DNA of 24,570 nucleotides from Opitutaceae bacterium (GTDB lineage Bacteria > Verrucomicrobiota > Verrucomicrobiia > Opitutales > Opitutaceae). Below are positions 7,182 through 15,369 of the stretch, in pieces. Location: the NCBI GenBank assembly GCA_009919985.1, contig RGAX01000012.1:1-24570 (forward strand), in the 5' to 3' direction. The notes under the pieces were generated by a model, which did not search any database, was not told the DNA's origin, and saw only the letters and a list, made by a program, of their open reading frames with translations. Numbering within the stretch: position 1 is the first letter of the stretch; every line of letters begins with the position of its first letter. Both the position numbers and the translations under genes were made by a program.

Positions 7182-9767
7182 ATGGACTTGAATACCTTCA
7201 CCCAGATGTCACGCCAGGCTGTCACGGACGCCCAGGCCATCGCCCGTCGTCTCAACCATCACGAGGTCGACACGTGGCATTTGCTCTCCGCTTTGCTCGC
7301 CCAAGAGAGCGGCTTGGTCCCCGGTCTCGTCGACAAACTCGGAATTACCGCGAGCGCCCTCGCGCTCGCCGTGGAGCGCGAACTCGAGCGCACCCCTAAA
7401 GTCACCGGCAGCGTCGATTCCTCCAAAGTGTATGTCACCCAAGCTGTGAACGATGTATTCACGCGCGCCGAGGTCGAAGCCAAGTCCCTGAAAGACGAAT
7501 TTATTTCAGTCGAACACCTCTTCCTAGGTCTTCTCGAGATTGGCAAACCTGAGGCACTCAAGAAACTCTTCAAAAGCTTCACGCTCGAGCGCGCCAAAGT
7601 TCTCAAAGTACTCCAGGAGATTCGCGGCAACCAACGCGTCACGACCGATAACCCCGAGGCTACCTATGCGGCCCTCGAGAAGTACGGCATCGACCTCGTC
7701 GCCCAAGCGCGCAAAGGCAAAATGGATCCCGTCATCGGCCGCGATGAAGAGATCCGCCGCACCATCCGCATCCTCTCGCGCAAAACCAAAAACAACCCAG
7801 TGCTCATTGGCGAGCCAGGCGTCGGCAAGACCGCTATCGTCGAAGGTCTCGCCCAACGCATCCTGCGCGGCGACGTCCCTGAAGGCCTCAAGGACAAAAC
7901 CATCTTCTCACTCGATATGGGTTCGCTCGTCGCCGGTGCTAAATACCGCGGTGAATTTGAAGAGCGCTTGAAGGCCGTGCTCAACGAAGTGAAGCAAGCC
8001 GAAGGACGCATCATTTTGTTTATCGACGAGCTCCATACCATCGTTGGCGCCGGCAAGACCGACGGCGCTATGGACGCGGGTAATCTGCTCAAGCCGATGC
8101 TTGCGCGCGGCGAGTTGCACTGCATTGGCGCGACTACGCTCGACGAATACCGTCAGCACATCGAGAAAGACGCCGCCCTCGAGCGCCGCTTTCAACCCGT
8201 TGTTGTAGATCAACCCACGGTCGAAGACGCGCTCTCGATTTTGCGCGGCATCAAGGAGCGTTTCGAGCTCCACCACGGTGTGCGCATTCAGGACAATGCA
8301 CTCGTCGCCGCCGTGACGCTTTCCAACCGCTACATCACCGATCGTTTTCTGCCCGACAAAGCCATCGATCTGATGGACGAGGCGTGTGCCATGATCCGCA
8401 CTGAGATGGATTCGATGCCGCAGGAGCTCGATGAGCTCACCCGCAAAGTTCTTCGCCTCGAAATCGAAGAGACCGCCCTCGCCAAAGAAAAAGACGACGC
8501 CAGCAAGCGCCGCCTTGACGTGCTGCGGCAAGAGCTCGCCGAGGCGCGCGAAAAATCTAAAGGCATCCGTCTTCACTGGGAAAAAGAAAAAGCCTCGGTT
8601 CAAAAAACTCGTAAGCTCCGCGAGGAGATCGACGCCACGCGGCTGGAAATGGAAAAAGCCGAACGGGCCTACGATCTCAACAAAGTCGCCGAGCTGCGCC
8701 ACGGCAAACTTCCGCAAATGGAGGAAGAACTAAAACGCTTGAATAAAAAGGGCCGCGAACAAACGACGCTGTTTAAAGAAGAAGTCTCCGAGGATGAAAT
8801 TGCTGAGGTGGTTTCTAAATGGAGCGGTGTACCCGTCACCCGACTCGTCGAGGGCGAGAAAGACAAATTACTGCGACTTGAGGACGTGTTGCACCAGCGC
8901 GTTGTCGGTCAAAGCGAAGCGGTTACACTTGTGACCGAGGCGATCCTCCGGGCCCGCAGCGGCATCAAAGATCCGCGCCGGCCCGTCGGTAGTTTCCTGT
9001 TCCTCGGTCCGACTGGCGTCGGCAAAACCGAACTCGCCAAGACGCTCGCTGAAACGCTCTTCGACACTGAGGCCGCGATGGTCCGCATCGATATGTCCGA
9101 GTACATGGAAAAGCACAGCGTTTCCCGTCTCATTGGCGCGCCTCCCGGCTACGTTGGGTACGACGAAGGCGGCCAACTCACCGAGGCGGTCCGCCGCAAG
9201 CCCTATGCCGTGGTGCTGTTCGACGAAATCGAGAAAGCGCACCCCGATGTGTTCAACGTCTTGCTCCAAGTTCTCGACGATGGTCGCATCACGGATTCTC
9301 AGGGCCGCACGGTAGATTTCAAAAATACGATCATCATCATGACGTCCAACTTGGGTTCGCGGCATCTACTTGAAGGCGTCACCGGCGACACGATTCCTGA
9401 GAGCGTACGCGAGAGCGTGATGATGGAGCTGCGCAAAGCCTTCCGCCCCGAGTTTCTTAACCGCATCGACGAAACGATCCTCTTTAAGCCACTCACGCTC
9501 GATGAGATCACGATCATCGTCGACTTGCTCCTCGCCGATCTGAACAAACGTCTCGCCGATCGCCGCATCACAGTCGTTCTCGATAAAACGGCGAAGGATT
9601 GGGCCGCGGAAAAAGGCTACGACCCGGTCTTTGGTGCGCGGCCGTTGAAACGCTTCTTGCAACGCCACATAGAGACCAAGCTCGCCCGTTCGCTCATCTC
9701 GGGCGCCGTCGCCGAAGGCAGCGCGGTGAAATTCACGGTGAAGGCCGACGAACTGGTGATGAACTAG
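7182..9767 (+). CDS. clpB: ATP-dependent disaggregase ClpB
   Basis: At 861 residues this is a full-length ClpB. It is a hexameric AAA+ chaperone that works with DnaK to pull proteins out of aggregates in the cytoplasm. Domain order: Clp N-domain (about 1-145, starting MDLNTFTQMSRQAVTDAQAIA); first ATPase domain with Walker A GEPGVGKT at 210-217 and Walker B IILFIDELH; a long charged coiled-coil middle domain (about 410-520, rich in K, E and R), which separates ClpB from ClpA and ClpX; and a second ATPase domain with Walker A GPTGVGKT at 609-616 and Walker B VVLFDEIEKAHPD. The C-terminal domain contains GYDPVFGARPLKRFLQRHIE. The upstream inverted repeat at 7067-7101 may take part in stress regulation. 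dnaK and grpE are not nearby. Confidence 0.98.
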   Translation: MDLNTFTQMSRQAVTDAQAIARRLNHHEVDTWHLLSALLAQESGLVPGLVDKLGITASALALAVERELERTPKVTGSVDSSKVYVTQAVNDVFTRAEVEAKSLKDEFISVEHLFLGLLEIGKPEALKKLFKSFTLERAKVLKVLQEIRGNQRVTTDNPEATYAALEKYGIDLVAQARKGKMDPVIGRDEEIRRTIRILSRKTKNNPVLIGEPGVGKTAIVEGLAQRILRGDVPEGLKDKTIFSLDMGSLVAGAKYRGEFEERLKAVLNEVKQAEGRIILFIDELHTIVGAGKTDGAMDAGNLLKPMLARGELHCIGATTLDEYRQHIEKDAALERRFQPVVVDQPTVEDALSILRGIKERFELHHGVRIQDNALVAAVTLSNRYITDRFLPDKAIDLMDEACAMIRTEMDSMPQELDELTRKVLRLEIEETALAKEKDDASKRRLDVLRQELAEAREKSKGIRLHWEKEKASVQKTRKLREEIDATRLEMEKAERAYDLNKVAELRHGKLPQMEEELKRLNKKGREQTTLFKEEVSEDEIAEVVSKWSGVPVTRLVEGEKDKLLRLEDVLHQRVVGQSEAVTLVTEAILRARSGIKDPRRPVGSFLFLGPTGVGKTELAKTLAETLFDTEAAMVRIDMSEYMEKHSVSRLIGAPPGYVGYDEGGQLTEAVRRKPYAVVLFDEIEKAHPDVFNVLLQVLDDGRITDSQGRTVDFKNTIIIMTSNLGSRHLLEGVTGDTIPESVRESVMMELRKAFRPEFLNRIDETILFKPLTLDEITIIVDLLLADLNKRLADRRITVVLDKTAKDWAAEKGYDPVFGARPLKRFLQRHIETKLARSLISGAVAEGSAVKFTVKADELVMN

Positions 9768-9849
9768 CCGGTTTTCCCGGAGCCGGCGCCTTTGGGTTTC
9801 GGCGTTTTCTCCTTTGCGCGGAGGCGGCGATGCATGAACCTTTGCGGGC

Positions 9850-10770
9850 ATGTCCGCCGAACCCATCCGCTACTACGACCGCTGCGCCCGCATGCTCAAA
9901 ACCGAGCAGATCTACGGTGAAGGCTGGCTCCGCTTCGCTTACGGCAATCCGCTCGGTCGCGCAGCCGTATGGTTACTCGCGCGCCGTGCGTGGTTCTCGC
10001 AATGGTACGGTCGTAAGATGACGAAGCGTGATAGCGCGCTGGAAATCATTCCTTTCATTACGAAGTACAACCTCGATGTGGATGAGTTCCTGAAGTCGCC
10101 CTTCGATTATAAGACGTTCAACGAATTTTTCTACCGCGCGCTTAAACCCACCGCGCGTCCCATTGCGTCGGGTGATACGGTCGCAGTTTTTCCTGCTGAT
10201 GGGCGCCACCTTGCGTTTCAAAACGTGGACACCGCAGAGGGTTTTTACGTCAAGGGTATGAAATTTTCATTGGCGGAATTGCTCGGCGAAGCCGCGTTAC
10301 CCGAAGATCAGCGCGTGCTCGCGAAAAAATTCGCCGGCGGCGCGATGCTTATCTCACGCCTATGCCCTGTGGATTATCACCGCTTTCATTTTCCCGTCGG
10401 CGGCACCCCAGGCGAGGCGAGTTTGATCAACGGTTGGCTTTATTCGGTGAGTCCGGTCGCGCTGCGACGTAACATCCACTACTTGATCGAAAACAAACGC
10501 GAACTTACGCTTATCCAAGCACCCGGTTTCGGGGAAGTTGCGATGCTCGAAGTCGGTGCGACGAATGTCGGCAGTATCGTGCAAAGCTACACGTTTGGCC
10601 GCGATGTGGCTAAGGGCGACGAAAAGGGCCTATTCTCGTTTGGCGGTTCATGTGTGATCACTTTATTTCAAGCGGGCCGCATCCGTTTCGATGCCGATAT
10701 TCTGGATCAAAGCGTTCAACAGCTCGAAACCTACGCCAAGATGGGCGACCGCCTCGGCGTTGCGCCCTGA
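9850..10770 (+). CDS. psd: Phosphatidylserine decarboxylase proenzyme
   Basis: This is a 306-residue proenzyme that makes phosphatidylethanolamine from phosphatidylserine at the inner membrane, using a pyruvoyl group formed by self-cleavage. The cleavage motif is FGGSC, with cleavage expected between G266 and S267. That gives a beta chain of 266 and an alpha chain of 40 residues. The D/H/S set is visible as D117 in PADGR, H177 in CPVDYHRFHFP, and S267. The GGS form replaces the LGST of the E. coli enzyme and fits the other PSD branch. The ATG at 9850 is the only sensible start, since the ATGs at 9830 and 9834 are out of frame. There is no clear Shine-Dalgarno sequence. It lies 82 bp after clpB; no phosphatidylserine synthase gene is adjacent. 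Confidence 0.95.
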   Translation: MSAEPIRYYDRCARMLKTEQIYGEGWLRFAYGNPLGRAAVWLLARRAWFSQWYGRKMTKRDSALEIIPFITKYNLDVDEFLKSPFDYKTFNEFFYRALKPTARPIASGDTVAVFPADGRHLAFQNVDTAEGFYVKGMKFSLAELLGEAALPEDQRVLAKKFAGGAMLISRLCPVDYHRFHFPVGGTPGEASLINGWLYSVSPVALRRNIHYLIENKRELTLIQAPGFGEVAMLEVGATNVGSIVQSYTFGRDVAKGDEKGLFSFGGSCVITLFQAGRIRFDADILDQSVQQLETYAKMGDRLGVAP

Positions 10771-10804
10771 AGCGTTTCGCCGGACTGCGCCGGTTTTCTG
10801 TTAT

Positions 10805-10888
10805 TGGTGCTCGGGACAGGACTCGAACCTGCACACCTTACGGCAAAGGCTTCTAAGACCTTCGTGTCTGCCATTCCACCACCCGAGC
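10805..10888 (-). tRNA. tRNA-Leu, anticodon TAG
   Basis: A complete class II tRNA of 84 nt including encoded CCA, read on the minus strand. The acceptor stem is GCTCGGG/CCCGAGC, the anticodon stem AAGGT/GCCTT with loop CTTAGAA (anticodon TAG), and the variable arm is the long one typical of Leu. The T arm is GCAGG-TTCGAGT-CCTGT. The discriminator base is A, as required for leucine. It is convergent with psd, 34 bases away. Confidence 0.96.
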
Positions 10889-11097
10889 GTCATTAACTAG
10901 TTCAGTTTGCCGCCTAGGACGGATCCGACGCAAGCGGGTAAACGTGACCCTCGGGTTTGTCTTCGAATCTTCTCTTCGAAACTTTAGGGGCTCGGAATGC
11001 GTCAATCCAAGCACTTGGTTTTAACTCGCGCAATGCTCTTGCGAGCGCGTTTTATCGCTACGGCCGCTACCTTTTTGATTACTCACACATTTTCCCC

Positions 11098-12912
11098 ATG
11101 AAGCGCCTGTCCCTACCGGCTTTATTGTTCCTCGCCAGCCTCACCCCGGCTCCCGCGCAAGATCCTGTGAGCGCCCAGTACGATCCGGTCGTCGCGTTGC
11201 CCGCCTACACCGTCACTGATGCGCGCGATTTGCCGCCGCCCGAAGCTTGGCGCCATGCTGAGATTGCTGGTTTTGAAATTCTTTCCAACGCCTCGGACCG
11301 TGAAACCAAGCGTCTCATCCAGGACTTCCAGTTATTCAACCAAGCTATCGGCGTCGTTTGGCCTTCGCTTCTTGGGCGCAGTCCTACGCCCGTCTCGATC
11401 ATCCTTTGCGGCCGTGGGGATAAATTCAAAACCTTCGTCCCTAAAACCGCCGACGCTGGTCCCGCCCAAGGCATGGCCAGCCTCTTTTTGCGCAACAACG
11501 AGCGCTCGGCCATCGTCGTAGATCTACAAACCCGCGAGTTGTCCCTAGCTGGGCTTGAGACTGAGTTTAACGCTAGTGGCGTCGAAAATAACGGCAGTAT
11601 TGAGGTCGATGCCTATAAACAGCTTTATCGCGAATACGTCCACTCGCTGCTTGCGCGCACCACGCCCCGACTCGCCGCATGGCTCGAGGAAGGGCTCGCG
11701 CAGTTGCTTATGGGTATGAAGGTCAGTCCCACGTTGATCGAGTTCGCCAAACTCGACGATCCCAACACGGTCTCGATCCAGCAGGCCAACGCCGCCCAAC
11801 TCAACGCCCTCGCGGCCGCTGATGGTGACACGGTTGCGCCGCTCACTGCCGCCGCAGAGGACCGCGATTTCAACGCCGCACTCCAGCGCACGCACCTCAT
11901 GTCGTTTCCTGAGATGTTCGCCGTGAAACACGACGACCCCGTTGCGCGCAATTCCATCGGTAGCAAGTGGGCTAAACAATCCACCGCTTTCGTTCATATG
12001 TGTCTTTATCAGACAGGCCAGCGTTTCCAAAAGGGCTTCGTCACCTTCATTCAGCGCTCTGCCAAAGAGCCCGTTACGGAGCCCATGTTCAAAGAATGCT
12101 TTGGTATCGGCTACAAAGACATGTTGCTCGAGTTGCGGGGATATCTCGATTTCACCAATTACAAATCCCTCGGCTGGAGCTCCAAAAAAGGCGAAGGCCT
12201 TGGTGAAGCCACGCCGCTCGTTCTCCGCGACGCCACCGATGCGGAAGTCGGACGCATCAAGGGCGAGGCGATGCTCCTCGCTGAATTAAAAGAGCCAGCG
12301 CGCATCGCGCTTATCACACCTTACACGCGCGGCGAACGCGACCCGCGCCTGCTTGCCGCCCTCGGTCTCTATGAGCGCAGTGTCGATCACACCGACCGCG
12401 CTCGTAAATTTCTTGAAGCCGCCGCCGCCGGCAAAGTTGTCCGTCCGCTTGCACACCTTGAGCTTGCTCGCTTGCGCTTTCAATCCGCACAAACCACCGC
12501 CGGTCCCGAGGCTTCTTTTACATCTGCGCAAACCGCCGAACTTTCTGCGCCCCTTCTCGTCGCTCGACTCCAGCCCCCGTCCATGCCCGAAGTCTACGAG
12601 TTGCTCGGCGATGTTTACGCGCGCAGTGTTGATGACCCTAAGCCTGAGATCATGGGTATGCTCTTCGAGGGCGTGAACCTGTTTCCTCGCCGCCTCGCGC
12701 TTGTTTACCGCACCACGCTTCTTTGTCTGCGCCTCAAGGAATTTAAAGGGGCCGCCGCGCTCATCGAGCACGGGCTTCGCACCTCGCCGGCCGGAGTCGC
12801 GCAGACGCGTTTCGCTGAACTCAAAACCCAACTCCCGTCCGGCGCCTTTGAAGAAGCTCAGGCGAAGTTCAAAGCGATGAGCGCTCCCAAGGCTCCGCCC
12901 GCCAAGTCTTGA
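11098..12912 (+). CDS. Secreted protein of the peptidase-MA-like type with degenerate zinc motif (paralogue 1)
   Basis: I place the start at ATG 11098 (604 residues), because it gives a clean signal peptide, MKRLSLPALLFLASLTPAPA, with cleavage near residue 20. The open frame extends upstream to 10957, but that part has no coding character. After the signal comes LPAYTVTDARDLPPPEAW, then a region of the kind found in gluzincin-like families. The place where HExxH is expected reads R178-E-Y-V-H182, so the first His is Arg. The downstream WLEEGLAQL motif keeps E198, the usual third ligand position. The C-terminal half (about 380-600) looks helical and TPR-like, with repeats such as ARKFLEAAAAGKVVRPLAHLELARL. 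Function is unknown, and an inactive, binding or scaffolding role is an inference. It forms a tandem with the next gene, 22 bp away. Confidence 0.8.
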   Translation: MKRLSLPALLFLASLTPAPAQDPVSAQYDPVVALPAYTVTDARDLPPPEAWRHAEIAGFEILSNASDRETKRLIQDFQLFNQAIGVVWPSLLGRSPTPVSIILCGRGDKFKTFVPKTADAGPAQGMASLFLRNNERSAIVVDLQTRELSLAGLETEFNASGVENNGSIEVDAYKQLYREYVHSLLARTTPRLAAWLEEGLAQLLMGMKVSPTLIEFAKLDDPNTVSIQQANAAQLNALAAADGDTVAPLTAAAEDRDFNAALQRTHLMSFPEMFAVKHDDPVARNSIGSKWAKQSTAFVHMCLYQTGQRFQKGFVTFIQRSAKEPVTEPMFKECFGIGYKDMLLELRGYLDFTNYKSLGWSSKKGEGLGEATPLVLRDATDAEVGRIKGEAMLLAELKEPARIALITPYTRGERDPRLLAALGLYERSVDHTDRARKFLEAAAAGKVVRPLAHLELARLRFQSAQTTAGPEASFTSAQTAELSAPLLVARLQPPSMPEVYELLGDVYARSVDDPKPEIMGMLFEGVNLFPRRLALVYRTTLLCLRLKEFKGAAALIEHGLRTSPAGVAQTRFAELKTQLPSGAFEEAQAKFKAMSAPKAPPAKS

Positions 12913-12934
12913 GGTCGCGGCCCGCTCGCTCGCC

Positions 12935-14572
12935 ATGCTTGCCCCACGCTCCTACTTGCGTTGCAGGCTCGGTTTCGGGGCTTGGCTTGCGCTGACGTTT
13001 GCGGTCGCCGAGTCACCATCAACCGCTCCGCCCATCGAGCTCCCGAAATTTGAAGTGACGGATTCGCGTGTGCTCCCGCCGATGGCCTCGTGGCATTACG
13101 CGTCCATTCCCGGCTTCGAAATTCTCTCCAGTATCTCGGTTAGCCAGACAAAGCGTTTCGCTGAGGATTTTTTTCTGCTTCAAGCCGCCATCAACGAGAT
13201 TATGCCCGGCTTCACTGGCGGCAACGTCACCGTGCCCACCAGCCTCATTCTTACCGGCCGCGGCAATGACTTTGAGCGCTTTATGCCTGCCGATCGCGGT
13301 GACGATCGTTACCGCACCAATAGCCTGTTTTTTGACGATCCTGAGCGCGGCGCTATCGTCGTCGATTTCGCGCTCTCTGAAATTTTACTCGACGACAACA
13401 CCACTGAAGAAGCCGATCCTTACCGCGGTTTTTACAAAGAATATTTCCGCTACCTCATCCGCCGTCAGTCCGGGGGCAAACCGCCCGCGTGGTTTGAGGA
13501 AGGACTCGTCCAGCTCTTCGCCTCCATCGATGTGACCAAGAAGTGGATTAATTTTGCCATGATTGGCGACGGCTTCGGTGGCCCTCGCACCGGTGACTTC
13601 AACCGTCAACTCGCTCGCCAACATCTTCTCTCGATGCCCGAGCTCTTTGCCGGCCCACCCGCTGAACGCGCCGGCAATTGGGCTGCGCAATCCTACGCCT
13701 TCGTTCACCTCTGTCTGTATGGCCGTGGCCAAAAATACCAAAAAGGTTTTCTGAAATTTCTAACCCGCATTGGCCAAGAGCCACCCACCGAGGAGATTTT
13801 CAAAGATTGTTTCGGTCTCGATTTCCGCGCTATGGCCCTCGAGTTACGCGGTTACATCGATTTTACGGATTATAAGTCCATGCAGTATGTCGCGAAGAAA
13901 GGCCAGAGCCTGCCCGATGCGCCCAGCTTGATTCTTCGCGACGCCACCGATGCGGAGTCCGGACGCATCGTCGGCGAAGCCTTTCGCCTCGGTGGTCACA
14001 CCGACGAAGCGCGCCTCGCCCTGATCGCTCCCTACATTCGCGGCGAGCGTGACGCACGTCTACTCGCGGCTCTTGGCCTCGCCGAACGTCTTGAGGGTAA
14101 AAACGCTCGTGCCCGCACTTTTCTTGAAGCAGCCGCTCAAGCTAAGGTTGAGCGCCCGCGAGCTTATTTCGAACTCGCCCGCCTTAACTTTGAAGAAGCA
14201 GCGTCCTCCGCCGCGCCGTTCACGGATGCTCAAGTTGCCCGTATCATTGGGCCTCTAAATAACGCCCGCCAACAACGCCCGCCCATGGTCCAGGTTTACG
14301 GCCTCCTCGCCGCTCTTTGGGCTCAGGCGGCACGCTCACCTACGCGCGAAGAATTCACTGATGTCATCGAAGGCGTCCAGCGCTTCCCGCGCAGCACCGC
14401 CCTTGTCTGGCGCACCGCGATGCTCGCCGCGCAACGCAATTTTTCGCCCGAAGCCCTCGCGCTTGCGCGGCATGGCATGAAAATCTCGCGTGACCCCGCC
14501 GACCGTAACCGCTTTGAAACCCTCGTGCACGCGCTTGAGCGCGACGCCGTTCCTCCGCTTAAATCACCATGA
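12935..14572 (+). CDS. Secreted paralogue of the preceding protein, zinc motif fully lost (paralogue 2)
   Basis: This 545-residue protein clearly arose by duplication of the gene before it. Shared stretches include LPKFEVTDSRVLPP, the IPGFEILS segment, YIDFTDYKS, LILRDATDAESGRI and the APYIRGERDARLLAALGL segment. A signal peptide is likely within the first 26 residues (LGFGAWLALTFAVAES). The HExxH position reads K168-E-Y-F-R172, so both histidines are gone, while E189 in WFEEGLVQL is kept. A helical TPR-like C-terminus follows. Its TGA stop overlaps the ATG of rhaM, so the two are translationally coupled. A catalytic metallopeptidase role is unlikely; the actual role is unknown. Confidence 0.8.
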   Translation: MLAPRSYLRCRLGFGAWLALTFAVAESPSTAPPIELPKFEVTDSRVLPPMASWHYASIPGFEILSSISVSQTKRFAEDFFLLQAAINEIMPGFTGGNVTVPTSLILTGRGNDFERFMPADRGDDRYRTNSLFFDDPERGAIVVDFALSEILLDDNTTEEADPYRGFYKEYFRYLIRRQSGGKPPAWFEEGLVQLFASIDVTKKWINFAMIGDGFGGPRTGDFNRQLARQHLLSMPELFAGPPAERAGNWAAQSYAFVHLCLYGRGQKYQKGFLKFLTRIGQEPPTEEIFKDCFGLDFRAMALELRGYIDFTDYKSMQYVAKKGQSLPDAPSLILRDATDAESGRIVGEAFRLGGHTDEARLALIAPYIRGERDARLLAALGLAERLEGKNARARTFLEAAAQAKVERPRAYFELARLNFEEAASSAAPFTDAQVARIIGPLNNARQQRPPMVQVYGLLAALWAQAARSPTREEFTDVIEGVQRFPRSTALVWRTAMLAAQRNFSPEALALARHGMKISRDPADRNRFETLVHALERDAVPPLKSP

Positions 14573-14883
14573 TCCGAAAAGCTTTTGTCATGTCAGTCCA
14601 TCCCGGCCTTGAAGTGGAATATCGCCGCCGTCACGCGCCTATCTGGCCCGAGCTCGAAGGCGTTCTCAAAGGCCATGGGGTCCACAATTATTCTATCTTT
14701 CTGCACCCTGAGACGCGCCAGCTTTTTGGCTACGCGGAGATCGAGAGCGAGGCGCAATGGGCCGCGATCGCGCAGACCGAGGTTTGCCGCCGTTGGTGGG
14801 CCTTCATGCGCGAGATGATGCCCTGTAACGCGGATAACAGTCCCGTGTCGCTTGGCCTGGAAGAAGTTTTTCACCAAAACTGA
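14569..14883 (+). CDS. rhaM: L-rhamnose mutarotase
   Basis: At 104 residues this has exactly the size of E. coli RhaM and closely matches it along its length: MIRKAFVMSVHPG, RRHAPIWPELEGVLKGHG, HNYSIFL, CRRWWAFM, and NADNSPVSLGLEEVF. RhaM interconverts the alpha and beta anomers of L-rhamnose in the cytoplasm. The catalytic His is H22 in RRHAPIWPE, and the WW pair near residue 70 is present. The ATG overlaps the stop of the upstream gene (ATGA), which implies coupled translation with the secreted paralogue pair. No rhaA, rhaB, rhaD, transporter or other rhamnose gene lies in the window, so its operon partner is unusual. Confidence 0.95.
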   Translation: MIRKAFVMSVHPGLEVEYRRRHAPIWPELEGVLKGHGVHNYSIFLHPETRQLFGYAEIESEAQWAAIAQTEVCRRWWAFMREMMPCNADNSPVSLGLEEVFHQN

Positions 14884-14959
14884 GTTGCTCCGGCCACGCT
14901 AGCGCGCGCGGGAAATCGCATTGGCTAGGCGAGAGAAGTCCTGCACGTTTGCCGACACG

Positions 14960-15343
14960 ATGATCAAAAAACTTTTGCACACGCGCATGCGCGTCAACGA
15001 CCTCGCCCGCACCGTAAAATTTTACGAAGAGGCGATCGGGCTTACCGTCTCGCGTCGGCACACCTCGCCGCGCGGCGCGCAGTTGGCGTTTCTGGCGACG
15101 CCCAACAGTGACGAGGAAATCGAAATCTGTCAGATGCCCACAGGTGCACCGAGTGTCGTCGTGCAGCCAGATTTGATGCACCTCGCCTTTGAGGTGGAAG
15201 ACCTGACGGCGTTTGCCGCGGCGGCGGCGGCGAAGGGTTATACCTTGAGCGATGGGCCGACGGTCACGGGCAGCGGCTCGGTGATCGCGTTCATCGATGC
15301 GCCGGAAGGCTACGAAGTAGAATTGATCCAGCGCTCAAAGTAA
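14960..15343 (+). CDS. Glyoxalase I-family metalloenzyme (probable lactoylglutathione lyase)
   Basis: The ATG at 14960 gives 127 residues starting MIKKLLHTRMRVNDLARTVKF, the standard opening of the family; a TTG 39 bases upstream adds residues without family resemblance. The protein has two beta-alpha-beta-beta-beta modules of the vicinal oxygen chelate fold. The four metal ligands of E. coli GloA are all present in equivalent places: H7, E55, H74 in LMHLAFEVED, and E121 in GYEVELIQ. GloA-type enzymes turn the methylglyoxal-glutathione hemithioacetal into S-lactoylglutathione. Some relatives act on other substrates, so the exact substrate is less certain than the fold. It follows rhaM by 76 bp on the same strand. 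Confidence 0.88.
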   Translation: MIKKLLHTRMRVNDLARTVKFYEEAIGLTVSRRHTSPRGAQLAFLATPNSDEEIEICQMPTGAPSVVVQPDLMHLAFEVEDLTAFAAAAAAKGYTLSDGPTVTGSGSVIAFIDAPEGYEVELIQRSK

Positions 15344-15369
15344 GCGTGCGTTGCGCGCTCAACGCGCTT
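15342..15369. terminator. Candidate shared terminator between convergent genes
   Basis: Only 25 bp separate the stops of the glyoxalase-family gene and the U32 gene. A hairpin there pairs AAGCGTGCGTTG (15342-15353) with CAACGCGCTT (15360-15369), with a two-base bulge and a 6-base loop. It touches both stop codons. It lacks a clear T tract, so confidence is low. Confidence 0.35.

Noticed and set aside
7908..8717. 269-codon ORF antisense to clpB
   Set aside because: A long shadow frame caused by the high GC and codon bias of clpB; no protein family resemblance or ribosome binding site.
10650..10900. Two plus-strand ORFs over psd and tRNA-Leu
   Set aside because: GQDSNLHTLRQRLLRPSC is antisense tRNA translation; the other frame overlaps the end of psd.
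10957..11097. N-terminal extension of paralogue 1 to 10957
   Set aside because: The Met at 11098 begins a classic signal peptide; the 47 extra residues have no coding character and would bury the signal sequence.
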